DNA of 64,000 nt from Quadrisphaera setariae (GTDB lineage: Bacteria; Actinomycetota; Actinomycetes; Actinomycetales; Quadrisphaeraceae): the NCBI RefSeq assembly GCF_008041935.1, contig NZ_VKAC01000004.1, positions 186,001-250,000 of the forward strand, given 5' to 3'. Shown here piece by piece: positions 42,948-51,819 of this stretch. The notes beneath the pieces were generated by a model, which saw only the letters and a program-made list of their open reading frames with translations, did no database searches and was not told the origin of the DNA. Within the stretch, counting starts at the first letter, position 1, and every line of letters starts with the position of its first letter. The translations under genes were made by a program, and so were the position numbers.

Positions 42948-43163
42948 ATGGCTGAAGAGCAGACCTTCCGCAAGGGTGACGACGTCGAGTGGTCGTCCCA
43001 CGGCAGCACGGTCGAGGGCACGGTGGAGAAGAAGATCACGGACGACACGAAGGCCGCCGGCCGTCAGGTGCGCGCCAGCGACGACGATCCGCAGTACCTC
43101 GTCAAGAGCGACAAGACCGGGAAGGAGGCCGTCCACAAGCCGGAGTCCCTCGACGAGGCCTGA
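42948..43163 (+). CDS. DUF2945 (HVA1/tudor-like) small protein
   Basis: 71 residues from the ATG at 42948, preceded by AGGAGGGGG. The fold signature is FRKGDDVEWSSHGSTVEGTV, EKKITDDTKAAGRQVRAS and DPQYLVKSDKTGKEAVHKPE, the DUF2945/HVA1 small beta-barrel found in many bacteria and fungi. Binding partner unknown; probably cytoplasmic. It is divergent from fdhA and convergent with the MaoC gene. Confidence 0.88.
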   Translation: MAEEQTFRKGDDVEWSSHGSTVEGTVEKKITDDTKAAGRQVRASDDDPQYLVKSDKTGKEAVHKPESLDEA

Positions 43164-43181
43164 CCGCTCCTTCCTCGGTGG

Positions 43182-43226
43182 TCGTGGGCGCTGGCCACCC
43201 TCGACCCGGGTGGCCAGCGCCCACGA
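43182..43226. terminator. Bidirectional terminator hairpin
   Basis: TCGTGGGCGCTGGCCACCC (43182-43200) pairs perfectly with 43208-43226, with a 7-nt loop. It lies between the convergent DUF2945 and MaoC genes and ends in the recurring motif CCACGATCAC. Confidence 0.8.
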
Positions 43227-44267
43227 TCACGACGTGGACCGCAGGGGGGCAGCGGTGGCGGTCAGGTGCACGCGGTCGCCCGGCAGCGGGACGCCCGAGC
43301 GGACGGCCAGCGACCACCCGCCCTCGGCGGTCCCAGCGCCGAGGGGCTCCGCGCACAGGGCAGCGCGCGAGCCGAGCAGCAGCGGCGAGCCCCACCGGGC
43401 GCGCACCTCGACGGTGGGCCCGAGCCGGTGCTCCACCTGCCCCACCGCACGGGTCAGCGTCCACACGCCGTGCGCGATGGTGCCCCGGAAGCCGAAGGCC
43501 TTCGCCGCGAGACCCGACAGGTGGATCGGGTTCACGTCGCCGCTGACGGCGGCGTAGCGCCGACCGGCGCCGGTGGGCACGCGCCAGCGGGCCACCGTCC
43601 GGGTCGCCGGTTCCGGCAGGTCGAGGTCGGTGCTCGTCGGACCGCCGCTGGCGTCGACGGGGGCGCTGGCGTCCGGGCTGCCCGCGGAGGCGCCGCGGGC
43701 GAGGTAGCCGCTGGTGCCCTCCCACACCACCTCACCGCCGGCGGCGGTGAGCGTGGAGTCCAGCTCGACGACGACGCCCTTCGCGTGCGGCAGCGGTCCG
43801 CGCGCCACCACGCGCACGTCCACGCGCTCCCCGGGTGCGAGGGGCCGGTGCTGGCGCACCACCTGCGTGACGTGCACGAGACCGGGCAGCGGCAGCGGGA
43901 ACTCCTCGGCGGAGAGCAGCTGCAGCTGCGCGCCGAAGGCCAGCAGGTGCGGCCCGAGCACGGGGAGCACCGGGCGCAGGGGCACCCCGGTGGCGCGCGC
44001 CAGCGCCGCGGCGCGATCGGCCCCCACAGCCACCCCCGGGTGCACGAGCACCGCGGGAGCACCGCCCGGCCCGTGGGGCAGGACCAGCGGCTCCCCCGCC
44101 GCAGCCCGAGCCCGCGCAGCGGCGCCCTTGCGGCGCGCTGACAGCACCGCCCGCGCGTACACCCGCGTGAGCGACCTGCCCGACCCCGAGCCACCAGCCC
44201 CGGCGCCAGCCCCACCGCCACCAGACCCGGCGGCACCAGCGGGGGCCACCGGGCTCTGCCCGCTCAC
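43227..44267 (-). CDS. MaoC-type (R)-specific enoyl hydratase / hydroxyacyl dehydratase (HtdX-like)
   Basis: 346-residue double-hotdog protein. The catalytic hydratase-2 motif is YAAVSGDVNPIHLSGLAAKA followed by GFRGTIAHGVWTL, giving the Asp-His dyad. The N-terminal half carries a degenerate hotdog (VTQVVRQHRPLAPGERVDV). The first ~30 residues are a Gly/Ala/Ser-rich stretch of uncertain reality. It hydrates or dehydrates acyl-CoA or acyl-ACP intermediates. GTG 44267 overlaps the fabG stop, and the order MaoC-FabG-thiolase matches mycobacterial htdX-fabG4-fadA2. Confidence 0.87.
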   Translation of the reverse strand: MSGQSPVAPAGAAGSGGGGAGAGAGGSGSGRSLTRVYARAVLSARRKGAAARARAAAGEPLVLPHGPGGAPAVLVHPGVAVGADRAAALARATGVPLRPVLPVLGPHLLAFGAQLQLLSAEEFPLPLPGLVHVTQVVRQHRPLAPGERVDVRVVARGPLPHAKGVVVELDSTLTAAGGEVVWEGTSGYLARGASAGSPDASAPVDASGGPTSTDLDLPEPATRTVARWRVPTGAGRRYAAVSGDVNPIHLSGLAAKAFGFRGTIAHGVWTLTRAVGQVEHRLGPTVEVRARWGSPLLLGSRAALCAEPLGAGTAEGGWSLAVRSGVPLPGDRVHLTATAAPLRSTS

Positions 44268-45724
44268 GCGCCCACCAGCGCCTGGCCGCAGACCCGGACC
44301 ACCTGGCCGGTGACACCGGCGCTGGCCGGCTCGGCGAGCCAGGCGACGGTCTCGGCGACGTCGACCGGCAGCCCGCCCTGCTGCAGGCTCGCGGTGCGCC
44401 GCCCCAGCTGCCGCAGCAGCGGTGGGATCCTCGCCGTCATCTCGGTCTCGATGAACCCCGGTGCCACCGCGTTGGCCGTCGCGCCGACCTCCGCGAGCCG
44501 CGGCGCGAGCGCCCGCACCATGCCGGCGACACCCGCCTTCGAGGCGGCGTAGTTGGCCTGCCCGCGGTTGCCCGCCAACCCGGACGTCGAGGAGACGCCC
44601 ACCACGCGCGCGCCCTGCCCGAGCAGCCCCGCGTCCAGCAGCGCGTCGGTCAGGCGCAGCGGGGCCGCGAGGTTGACGCCCAGCACGGCCTCCCAGCGGG
44701 CGGCGTCGAGGTTGACCAGCAGCCGGTCACGGGTGATCCCGGCGTTGTGGACGACGACGAGGCGGCCGGTCGCGGACCCACCCAGCGCCCGCTGCAGGTG
44801 CTCGACCAGCCGCGACGGCGCGTCGGGGGCCGTGACGTCGAGCGCCAGCGCCTGCCCGCGCACGTCGTTGGCGGTGCGGGCGAGGTCGCCGCTGGCGGCC
44901 GGCACGTCCACGGCGACCACGTGGGCGCCCTGTCGGGCGAGCACGTGCGCCGTGGCCCGGCCGATGCCGCGGGCAGCCCCCGTGACGACGGCCACGCTCC
45001 CGTCCAGCGGTCGCTCGGCTCCGCGGCGCGCGTCGTCGTCGTCCTGGGCGGCCCCCCAGGACGACGGCCGCACCGACGGCGCGGGGGCGATGTCGACGAC
45101 CTGCCCGTCGACGAACGCCGAGCGCGCGGAGGCGAAGAAGCGCAGCGGCCCGTCGAGGTCCGCGGGGCCGGCGCCGGGGGCGAGGCGGAGCAGGTCGGCG
45201 GTGGCGCCGGCGCGCAGCTCCTTGCCGACCGTGCGGACGATCCCCTCCAGGCCCTGCTGGACGGCGGCGGCCTCCACGCGGTCGACGCCGTCGAGGTGGG
45301 CCGGGGTGCGGCCCACGAGCAGCACCCGGGCGCTGGGTCCGAGGCGGCGCACGGCGGGGCCGAGGGCCAGGCCCAGGGCGGCGAGGTCGCCGACGCGGGT
45401 GGCGCCGGTGGCGTCGACGACCACCGCGCCGAGGCGCGCCTGCGCGGGCACGTCGGGGAGGTCGAGGTGGACCTCGGCGCCGGCCCGCGCCAGCAGCGAG
45501 GCGAGCGCCCCACCGGCCTCGCGGGTGCGGAACGCGGAGGCGCCGGAGCCGGTGGTCAGCAGGAGCGCGGGGCCGTCCAGCAACGGCGCGCCGGCCTCGT
45601 GGCGCCGCAGCACCGCCGGGCGCGGCAGCCCCAGCTTCCGGGCGGCCACCGCACCGGGCCCCGTGCGGACCAGCTCCGCGTAGACGTCCCTCACCTGCGA
45701 GCCCCGGGCCGGCCGCGCGCTCAC
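44264..45724 (-). CDS. High-molecular-weight 3-oxoacyl-ACP/CoA reductase (FabG4-type)
   Basis: 486 residues: an N-terminal ~210-residue Rossmann-like domain without a clear cofactor motif (LLDGPALLLTTGSGASAF, ARVLLVGRTPAHLDGVDR), then an SDR domain with VAVVTGAARGIGRATAHVLA, VVHNAGITRDRLL and catalytic Ser-Tyr-Lys (VGVSSTSGLAGNRGQANYAASKAG). This two-domain design is that of M. tuberculosis FabG4, which reduces 3-oxoacyl-CoA with NADH. The GTG at 45724 overlaps the thiolase stop, so three genes are coupled in order thiolase, reductase, dehydratase. Confidence 0.9.
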   Translation of the reverse strand: MSARPARGSQVRDVYAELVRTGPGAVAARKLGLPRPAVLRRHEAGAPLLDGPALLLTTGSGASAFRTREAGGALASLLARAGAEVHLDLPDVPAQARLGAVVVDATGATRVGDLAALGLALGPAVRRLGPSARVLLVGRTPAHLDGVDRVEAAAVQQGLEGIVRTVGKELRAGATADLLRLAPGAGPADLDGPLRFFASARSAFVDGQVVDIAPAPSVRPSSWGAAQDDDDARRGAERPLDGSVAVVTGAARGIGRATAHVLARQGAHVVAVDVPAASGDLARTANDVRGQALALDVTAPDAPSRLVEHLQRALGGSATGRLVVVHNAGITRDRLLVNLDAARWEAVLGVNLAAPLRLTDALLDAGLLGQGARVVGVSSTSGLAGNRGQANYAASKAGVAGMVRALAPRLAEVGATANAVAPGFIETEMTARIPPLLRQLGRRTASLQQGGLPVDVAETVAWLAEPASAGVTGQVVRVCGQALVGA

Positions 45725-47103
45725 GCCGCCTCCAGCGCCATGACCACGCCCTGTCCGCCCGCGGCGCAGACGGAGATGAGCGCGCGGGGCTTCCCGCCCG
45801 CGCCGGCGCCGCGGGTCCCCTGCTGCTGGGCGAGCTGGTGCAGCTGCTTGGCGGCGGTGGCGAGCACGCGACCGCCGGTCGCGGCGAACGGGTGACCGGT
45901 GGCCAGGGAGGAGCCGACGGGGTTGAGGCGCGTCCTGTCGACGGCGCCCAAGGCCGGGCGTCCGAGCCGCTCGCGGCAGAACTCCTCGGACTCCCACGCG
46001 GCCAGGGTGGCGAGCACGGTGGAGGCGAAGGCCTCGTGGACCTCGAGGACGTCGGCGTCCTGGAGGGTCCAGCCGATCCTGTCGAGCAGGCGCGGCATGG
46101 CGTAGACCGGCGCGGTGAGCAGGCCGTCGGTGCCGGTGACGAAGTCGACCGCGGCGGACTCCGCGTCGACCACGCGCGCCAGCACGGGCAGCTGGTGGGC
46201 CGCCGCCCACTCGCGGCTGGCCAGCAGGACGACGGCGGCGCCGTCGGTCAGGGGCGTGGAGTTGCCGGCGGTCATGCTGGCGGCACCGGGCTGCTCAGCG
46301 GGCAGGTCGCGCCCGAACACGGGCTTCAGCGCGGCGAGCGCTTCCACGGTGGTGGAGGGACGCAGCACGTCGTCGCGGCGCAGGCCCAGGCAGCTGGTGA
46401 CGAGGTCGTCGAAGAAGCCCTCGTCCCAGGCCCTCGCCAGCGCCTGGTGGCTGCGGGCCGCCAGCCCGTCCTGCGCGGCGCGGCTGACGCCCCAGGCGGC
46501 GGCGGTCAGCGCCGCGTGCTCGCCCATCGACAGACCGGTGCGGGGCTCGGCGTTGCGCGGCGCGTCGACGCGCAGCGCGCTGGGGCGCAGGCCCGCGAGC
46601 GCCTTGAGGCGCTGCCCCGCTGACCGCGCGGCCCGTGCGGCGAGCAGCGTGCGGCGCAGGTCGTCGCCGACGGCGAGCGGCGCGTCGCTGGCGGAGTCGG
46701 CTCCCCCGGCGATGCCGGACTCGACCTGCCCGACGCGGATGGCGTTGGCCACGATGACCGCGGCCTCCAGGCCGGTGGCGCACGCCATCGACAGGTCGGT
46801 GGTGGGGGTGGTGGGCGCGAGAGCGCTGGACAGCAGGGCCTCGCGGGTGAGGTTGAGGTCGGTGCTGTGGCGCAGGACGGACCCGGCGACCACGGTGCCC
46901 AGGCGCTGGCCCGCCAGGCCGGTGCGCGCGGTGAGCCCGTCCAGCGCCGCGGCGAGGAGGTCCTGGCTGGACGCGCGCGCGTAGGCGCGCCCGGCGCGGG
47001 AGAAGGGGGTGCGGTCCGCGGCGACGACCACGGCGTCGCGCAGCCCCGGCCCCGGTGTCGGTGGCGCCGAGGAGGCGGGGGCGGGGGCGTTGGAGGTGGC
47101 CAC
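45721..47103 (-). CDS. Acetyl-CoA C-acetyltransferase / 3-ketoacyl-CoA thiolase (FadA2-like)
   Basis: 460 residues, first gene of the minus-strand acyl operon. Catalytic Cys in SMACATGLEA, His in NPVGSSLATGHPFAATGG and second Cys in SVCAAGGQGVVM. MTAGNSTPLTDGA and EVHEAFA are also typical. FadI/FadA2-like by length and context. It cleaves 3-ketoacyl-CoA with CoA or makes acetoacetyl-CoA. Together with the reductase and dehydratase it could run beta-oxidation or the reverse. Divergent from the TetR gene, with a palindromic site between. Confidence 0.9.
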   Translation of the reverse strand: MATSNAPAPASSAPPTPGPGLRDAVVVAADRTPFSRAGRAYARASSQDLLAAALDGLTARTGLAGQRLGTVVAGSVLRHSTDLNLTREALLSSALAPTTPTTDLSMACATGLEAAVIVANAIRVGQVESGIAGGADSASDAPLAVGDDLRRTLLAARAARSAGQRLKALAGLRPSALRVDAPRNAEPRTGLSMGEHAALTAAAWGVSRAAQDGLAARSHQALARAWDEGFFDDLVTSCLGLRRDDVLRPSTTVEALAALKPVFGRDLPAEQPGAASMTAGNSTPLTDGAAVVLLASREWAAAHQLPVLARVVDAESAAVDFVTGTDGLLTAPVYAMPRLLDRIGWTLQDADVLEVHEAFASTVLATLAAWESEEFCRERLGRPALGAVDRTRLNPVGSSLATGHPFAATGGRVLATAAKQLHQLAQQQGTRGAGAGGKPRALISVCAAGGQGVVMALEAA

Positions 47104-47113
47104 CCGACGACGG

Positions 47114-47164
47114 TACCGGCAGGAGCGGTCTATCCGGTACTGGAGGTAGCGGGTACTGCCGGTA
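47114..47164. promoter_or_regulatory. Probable TetR operator / divergent promoter
   Basis: TACCGGCAG (47114-47122) and CTGCCGGTA (47156-47164) are a perfect 9-bp inverted repeat, with GGTACTG occurring twice in between (47136 and 47152 area). It fills the 79-bp gap between the thiolase and TetR starts, as expected for an autoregulated divergent operator. Confidence 0.6.
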
Positions 47165-47182
47165 TCGGGTTACGCTCGCCCC

Positions 47183-48037
47183 GTGACCGGCACCGCGACG
47201 ACGCCCCCGCCGGTGGGCGCTGCCCCGGCGCCGGCCGTGCCCGCCGCCGCCCCTGTCGCCGACGGACGCAGCACCCGCTGGGAGGCGCACCGCCGCGCCC
47301 GCCGCGAGGAGCTGGTCCAGGCCGCGCTGCGCGCCATCACCCAGCACGGCCCCGGCGTGGGCGTCGACGAGATCGCCGCCGCCGCCGGCACCAGCAAGAC
47401 CGCGCTCTACCGGCACTTCGCCGACAAGGAGCAGCTCTACCTCGCCGTCGCCGACCGCGTGAGCCGCCGCATCCTGCGCGACCTGGTGGCCGCCGCCAGC
47501 GAGCACGTCCGCCCGCGCGCGGCGCTCGGAGCGGTCATCGCCACCTACCTGCGCCTGGTCGAGCACGACCCCGACGTCTACTGGTTCGTCACCCGCGGCG
47601 CCGGCTCGATGGCCACCAGCAGCTCCAGCGCCGCAGGAGGCGCCTCCGACCCGCTGGCCGGGCTGACGCAGGCCGTCAGCGCCGAGTTCGCCCGGTCCAT
47701 CGCCCGCCAGCTGCGCGCCGCCGGCCTCGACGCCGCGACCGCCGAGCCGTGGGCCCACGGCCTGGTGGGCATGGTCCGCGCCGCCGCCGACCACTGGATG
47801 GGCACGCCGGTGCCCGAGGGCGGGCGGCGCACGCCGGCCGCCGTGCTCGCGGAGCAGCTCACCGCGCTGGCCTGGGGTGGGCTGTCGCGCGCTCCGCTCG
47901 CGTCGTCGTCGTCCTCCACGACGGCGACGACGACGGGCGCAGCCAGCGACGTCCGCACAGCCCCCGCAGCACAGCAGACCCCGCAGACCGACCGCCGAGA
48001 CCCGGCGGCCCAGCACCACCTGGAGGAGACGCCATGA
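47183..48037 (+). CDS. TetR-family transcriptional regulator
   Basis: 284 residues. After ~30 Pro/Ala-rich residues the TetR helix-turn-helix appears: ALRAITQHGPGVGVDEIAAA followed by AGTSKTALYRHFADKEQLYL. The ligand-binding part follows (DPDVYWFVTRGAG). The C-terminal ~50 residues are low-complexity Ser/Thr/Gln. GTG 47183. The gene is divergent from the thiolase operon and coupled to the acyl-CoA dehydrogenase by ATGA overlap, so it likely represses both arms in response to an acyl-CoA; this is inferred. Confidence 0.88.
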   Translation: MTGTATTPPPVGAAPAPAVPAAAPVADGRSTRWEAHRRARREELVQAALRAITQHGPGVGVDEIAAAAGTSKTALYRHFADKEQLYLAVADRVSRRILRDLVAAASEHVRPRAALGAVIATYLRLVEHDPDVYWFVTRGAGSMATSSSSAAGGASDPLAGLTQAVSAEFARSIARQLRAAGLDAATAEPWAHGLVGMVRAAADHWMGTPVPEGGRRTPAAVLAEQLTALAWGGLSRAPLASSSSSTTATTTGAASDVRTAPAAQQTPQTDRRDPAAQHHLEETP

Positions 48038-50175
48038 GCAGCCCCACCACGCAGAGCGCGGCCCGCGAGAGCAGCACCACCGCCGACGTGGCCGCCGGCG
48101 TCGCTGCTGAGGTGGCAGAGACCGCCGACGGCGCGCCCAGCCGCCTCGACGGCCAGGGCGAGGGCGAGGCGGGGCACGTCTGGCCGGTCGACCCCGAGCA
48201 GCTGGCCGCCGACCCGCGCGCGGTGCAGAAGGTGCTCGACGGGCGGTGGGCGCACGTGCGCGACCGCGCCCGCGACACCATCCCGGCGCAGTGGTGCGAG
48301 CCGACGGACCACCTCTCCACCGAGGAGCACCGCAGGGTGACGCTGGAGCGCCTGCGGGACATCGTCCCCACCGGCGAGCACCGGTACGGCTTCGCGGCCA
48401 GCGCCACCGGCGGTCTCGGCGGCGACAGCGTCGGCGCGCAGACGGTGAACTTCGAGATGCTCGGCCACGCCGACCTGTCGCTGACCATCAAGGCCGGCGT
48501 GCAGTGGGGCCTGTTCGCCGGGTCCATCCAGGCCCTGGGCACCGCCAAGCACCACGAGAGGTACCTGCGCGACGCCGTCGAGCTGGACCTGCTCGGCTGC
48601 TTCGCCATGACCGAGACCGGGCACGGCTCCGACGTCGCCAACCTGCGCACCACCGCCACCTACGACGAGGCCACGCACGAGTTCGTCGTCCACTCCCCCG
48701 GGCCCGAGGCCCGCAAGGACTACATCGGCAACGCCGCCCGCGACGCCCGCCTGGCCGTGGTGTACGCCCAGCTGGTCACCAAGGGCGAGCGGCACGGCGT
48801 GCACGCCGTGCTCGTGCCGATCCGCGACGAGGCCGGGAACGCGCTGCCGGGCGTCACCCTGACCGACTGCGGCCGCAAGATGGGCCTCAACGGCGTGGAC
48901 AACGGCCGGATCGTGTTCGACCAGGTCCGCGTGCCGCGCGAGAACCTCCTGGACCGCTACGGCCAGGTGGCCGAGGACGGCACCTACACGTCCTCGATCA
49001 CCAACCCCAACGCCCGCTTCTTCACCACGCTCGGTGCGCTGGTGAAGGGCCGCGTCTGCATCGGCGCCGCCGCGCTGGCCGCCGCCAAGAGCGGTCTGGC
49101 CATCGCGGTGACGCACGCCGAGCGGCGCGCGCAGTTCCCCAAGGCCGGGGGCGCGGAGGGCGAGGAGGTCACCCTCCTCGACTACCGCACCCACCAGCGC
49201 CGGCTGCTGCCGCTGCTGGCCTCCTCGGCGGTGTACGCCCTCGCCCAGGACGACGTCGTCGCCGAGCTGCACCGGGTCACCAACCCCGTGCTGCTGGGCG
49301 CCGCCCCCGCCCCGGGCCCCCAGAAGGCGCTGGAGGCCAGGGCCGCGGGCATGAAGGCGCTGCTCACCTGGCACGCCACCCGCTCCCTGCAGGAGGCGCG
49401 CGAGGCGTGCGGTGGCTCCGGGTTCCTCTCGGAGAACCGGATCGCCCAGCTCAAGGGCGACACCGACGTCTTCACCACCTTCGAGGGCGACAACACCGTC
49501 CTCATGCAGCTGCTCGGCAAGCACCTGCTCTCCGAGCACCGCGACAGCCTCAAGGGCGCCGGGAAGATCGGGCAGGCCAAGGCCGTGACCACGTCCCTGG
49601 TGGACGCCTACGCCGGTCGCACGCCCGCCCGCGCCGTCGCCGGCTTCGTCGGCGAGGTGGTGACCGACATCTCCGCGCTGCGCCAGCGCACGGAGAAGAA
49701 GCAGGGGGCCACCGACGACGCAGACCCGGAGCTCTTCGACCGGGCGTGGCAGCTGCGGGTGCTGGAGCACCGCGAGCGCCGCACGCTGGAGAGCCTGGCG
49801 CTGCGCATGCGCAAGCGGGCGCAGGCCGGGCAGGACGGCTTCACCGTGATGAACGAGGTGCAGGACCACCTCGTGCTCGCCGCCCGGGCCCACCTCGACG
49901 CGTGGGTGGCCCGCACGGCCGACGCGGCGATCTCCCGCGCCGAGGACGAGCGCGCCAGGGTGCTCCTCTCGCGTCTGCTGGACCTGCACGTGCTCTCGCT
50001 GGTGGAGGCCGAGCGCGGCTGGTACCTGGAGCGCGGGCTCATCACGCCCGGGCGCAGCCGTGACCTGACCACCGCGGTGAACGCGCTGTGCGCGCAGGTG
50101 CGGCCGCACGCGCTGCGCGTGGTGGACGCCTTCGGGCTGCCCGAGGGCTGGCTGGGCGCCCACATCGCCAGCTGA
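48034..50175 (+). CDS. Acyl-CoA dehydrogenase / acyl-CoA oxidase-like flavoprotein
   Basis: 713 residues, longer than ordinary acyl-CoA dehydrogenases (~380-600). The FAD-binding signature GCFAMTETGHGSDVANLRTT is the acyl-CoA oxidase form, and GCGGSGF-like EACGGSGFLSEN plus TTFEGDNTVLMQLL mark the C-terminal FAD/active-site region with a Glu. A long helical C-terminal domain (residues ~500-713) also fits oxidases. It introduces the 2,3-double bond in acyl-CoA; whether oxygen or ETF accepts electrons is unknown. First ~45 residues are disordered. The ATG overlaps the TetR stop. Confidence 0.87.
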   Translation: MSSPTTQSAARESSTTADVAAGVAAEVAETADGAPSRLDGQGEGEAGHVWPVDPEQLAADPRAVQKVLDGRWAHVRDRARDTIPAQWCEPTDHLSTEEHRRVTLERLRDIVPTGEHRYGFAASATGGLGGDSVGAQTVNFEMLGHADLSLTIKAGVQWGLFAGSIQALGTAKHHERYLRDAVELDLLGCFAMTETGHGSDVANLRTTATYDEATHEFVVHSPGPEARKDYIGNAARDARLAVVYAQLVTKGERHGVHAVLVPIRDEAGNALPGVTLTDCGRKMGLNGVDNGRIVFDQVRVPRENLLDRYGQVAEDGTYTSSITNPNARFFTTLGALVKGRVCIGAAALAAAKSGLAIAVTHAERRAQFPKAGGAEGEEVTLLDYRTHQRRLLPLLASSAVYALAQDDVVAELHRVTNPVLLGAAPAPGPQKALEARAAGMKALLTWHATRSLQEAREACGGSGFLSENRIAQLKGDTDVFTTFEGDNTVLMQLLGKHLLSEHRDSLKGAGKIGQAKAVTTSLVDAYAGRTPARAVAGFVGEVVTDISALRQRTEKKQGATDDADPELFDRAWQLRVLEHRERRTLESLALRMRKRAQAGQDGFTVMNEVQDHLVLAARAHLDAWVARTADAAISRAEDERARVLLSRLLDLHVLSLVEAERGWYLERGLITPGRSRDLTTAVNALCAQVRPHALRVVDAFGLPEGWLGAHIAS

Positions 50176-50196
50176 CGCAGAAGGCGCCCCTTCGCC

Positions 50197-50239
50197 GCAG
50201 TTGACGCCCCATCAGCACCCTTGATGGGGCGTCAGCTGC
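50197..50239. terminator. Hairpin between acyl-CoA dehydrogenase and sirtuin
   Basis: GCAGTTGACGCCCCATCA pairs with TGATGGGGCGTCAGCTGC (one G-T wobble), loop of about 7 nt, between convergent genes. Good bidirectional terminator candidate. Confidence 0.75.
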
Positions 50240-50272
50240 ATCCACGGGGCGGAAGCTGCACTGGGAACTCCC

Positions 50273-51196
50273 TCAGCGGGACGCGGCGAGGGCCTCGGCG
50301 GGTTCAGCGCTGTCGTCGTCGGGCTGGGATGCCAGGTCCGAGACCAGCTGCGGGAGCAGCTCCTGAACGGGAGCGGCCACCTTGAGCACCGGGTCGCCGT
50401 CCGCGCGGGTGGCGCCGTCGGTGACCACCGCCACCGGCTGGCCCCGCCGCACCGCAGCGCGCACGAACCGGTACCCGCTCATGACCGTCAGCGACGAGCC
50501 CAGCACCAGCAGCGCGGGGGCCAGCTCCAGCAGGTCGTAGGCGCGCTCGACGCGGTCCTTCGGGACCGGCTCGCCGAAGTAGACGACGTCCGGCTTGAGG
50601 GTGCCGACCTCGCACACCGGGCACGGGACCACCACGAACGAGGCCACGAGGTCCTCGGGGAGGTCGACGTCGCCGTCGGGGTTGACCCGCAGCTCGTCCG
50701 CCACCGACTCCGCCGCCTCGGCGAAGCCGGGGTTGGCAGAGCGCAGCCGCCGGTCCATCTGCACGCGCGGCACCACCGCGCCGCAGTCGAGGCAGACCAC
50801 CCGCGCGAGCGTCCCGTGCAGCTCGAGCACCCGGCCGCTGCCGGCGGCCTGGTGCAGCCCGTCGACGTTCTGCGTCACCACCGCGCCCACGGCACCGGAG
50901 CGCTGCAGGTCGGCGACCGCGGCGTGGGCGGCGTTGGGCCGGGCGGTGGCGATCTGCCACCAGCCCACGTAGGAGCGGGCCCAGTAGCGGCGGCGGCCCT
51001 CGGGGTCGTGCAGGAACTCCTCGTACCGCATCGGGGAGCCCTTGCGCTGGGACCCGGTCGGCCCGCGGTAGTCGGGGATGCCCGACGCCGTGGACATGCC
51101 GGCGCCGGTGAGCGCCATGACACCGCGCCCGGAGGCCCGGGCGGAGGCCAGCAGCGCGACCAGCTCCTCGACGGACCCGGCGGGGAGCTCGCTCAC
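50273..51196 (-). CDS. Sir2-family NAD-dependent protein deacylase
   Basis: 307 residues. NAD motif GAGMSTASGIPDYRG (~residues 31-45), QNVDGLHQAAG, catalytic His in VLELHGTLARVVC, zinc ligands CLDCG and CPVCEVG, then FGEPVPKDRVERA, LGSSLTVMSGYRFV. The long spacer between Cys pairs and the STASGIPDYR form suggest a class II (SIRT4-like) enzyme. It removes acyl groups from lysines using NAD; acyl preference unknown. GTG 51196. Convergent with the acyl-CoA dehydrogenase gene. Confidence 0.9.
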   Translation of the reverse strand: MSELPAGSVEELVALLASARASGRGVMALTGAGMSTASGIPDYRGPTGSQRKGSPMRYEEFLHDPEGRRRYWARSYVGWWQIATARPNAAHAAVADLQRSGAVGAVVTQNVDGLHQAAGSGRVLELHGTLARVVCLDCGAVVPRVQMDRRLRSANPGFAEAAESVADELRVNPDGDVDLPEDLVASFVVVPCPVCEVGTLKPDVVYFGEPVPKDRVERAYDLLELAPALLVLGSSLTVMSGYRFVRAAVRRGQPVAVVTDGATRADGDPVLKVAAPVQELLPQLVSDLASQPDDDSAEPAEALAASR

Positions 51197-51278
51197 CGGA
51201 TCACGCTAAGCCAGCACCGATGACTCCCGCGCGCCCGGACGGTCACACTCCACAGGACCGAGAGGAAGGACGACGAAC

Positions 51279-51773
51279 ATGCCCGAGATGGTGACGTGCC
51301 TGTGGTTCGACGGGGCGGCGGAGGAGGCCGCCCGCCGCTACACCGAGCTGTTCCCGAACAGCTCCGTCGACGCGGTGGTCCGCTCCCCCGCCGACAACCC
51401 CAGCGTCTCCGAGGGGGCGGTGCTCACCGTCGAGTTCACCCTCGACGGCCGGCGCTTCCTGGGGCTGAACGGCGGGCCGGCGTTCACGCCCGACGAGGCC
51501 GTGAGCATCCAGGTGCACACCTCCGACCAGGCCGAGACCGACCACTACTGGGACGGGCTCATCGCCGACGGGGGCGAGGAGAGCCAGTGCGGGTGGCTCA
51601 AGGACCCGTGGGGCTTCTCCTGGCAGGTGGTCCCGAAGCGGCTGACCGAGCTCATGGCCGACCCGGACCCCGACCGGGCGCGCGCCGCGATGCAGTCGAT
51701 GATGACCATGCAGCGCATCGACGTGGCGGAGCTGGAGCGGGCGGTCGCGGCGCTGCCGCCGTCGTCGTCCTGA
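51279..51773 (+). CDS. VOC/PhnB-type protein
   Basis: 164-residue vicinal-oxygen-chelate protein of the PhnB/'3-demethylubiquinone methyltransferase-like' group: TCLWFDGAAEEAARRYTELF at the N-terminus, LTVEFTLDGRRFLGLNGGP, and CGWLKDPWGFSWQVVPKRL with the second-half motif. Members lack methyltransferase features despite the old name. The function is unknown, perhaps binding a small metal-ligand. Good ribosome-binding site (AGAGGAAGG) before ATG 51279. Divergent from the sirtuin gene. Confidence 0.88.
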   Translation: MPEMVTCLWFDGAAEEAARRYTELFPNSSVDAVVRSPADNPSVSEGAVLTVEFTLDGRRFLGLNGGPAFTPDEAVSIQVHTSDQAETDHYWDGLIADGGEESQCGWLKDPWGFSWQVVPKRLTELMADPDPDRARAAMQSMMTMQRIDVAELERAVAALPPSSS

Positions 51774-51819
51774 TCGGCTGACCAGGACGACGACGGCGGC
51801 GGAGCCAGCGAGCGGGTCC

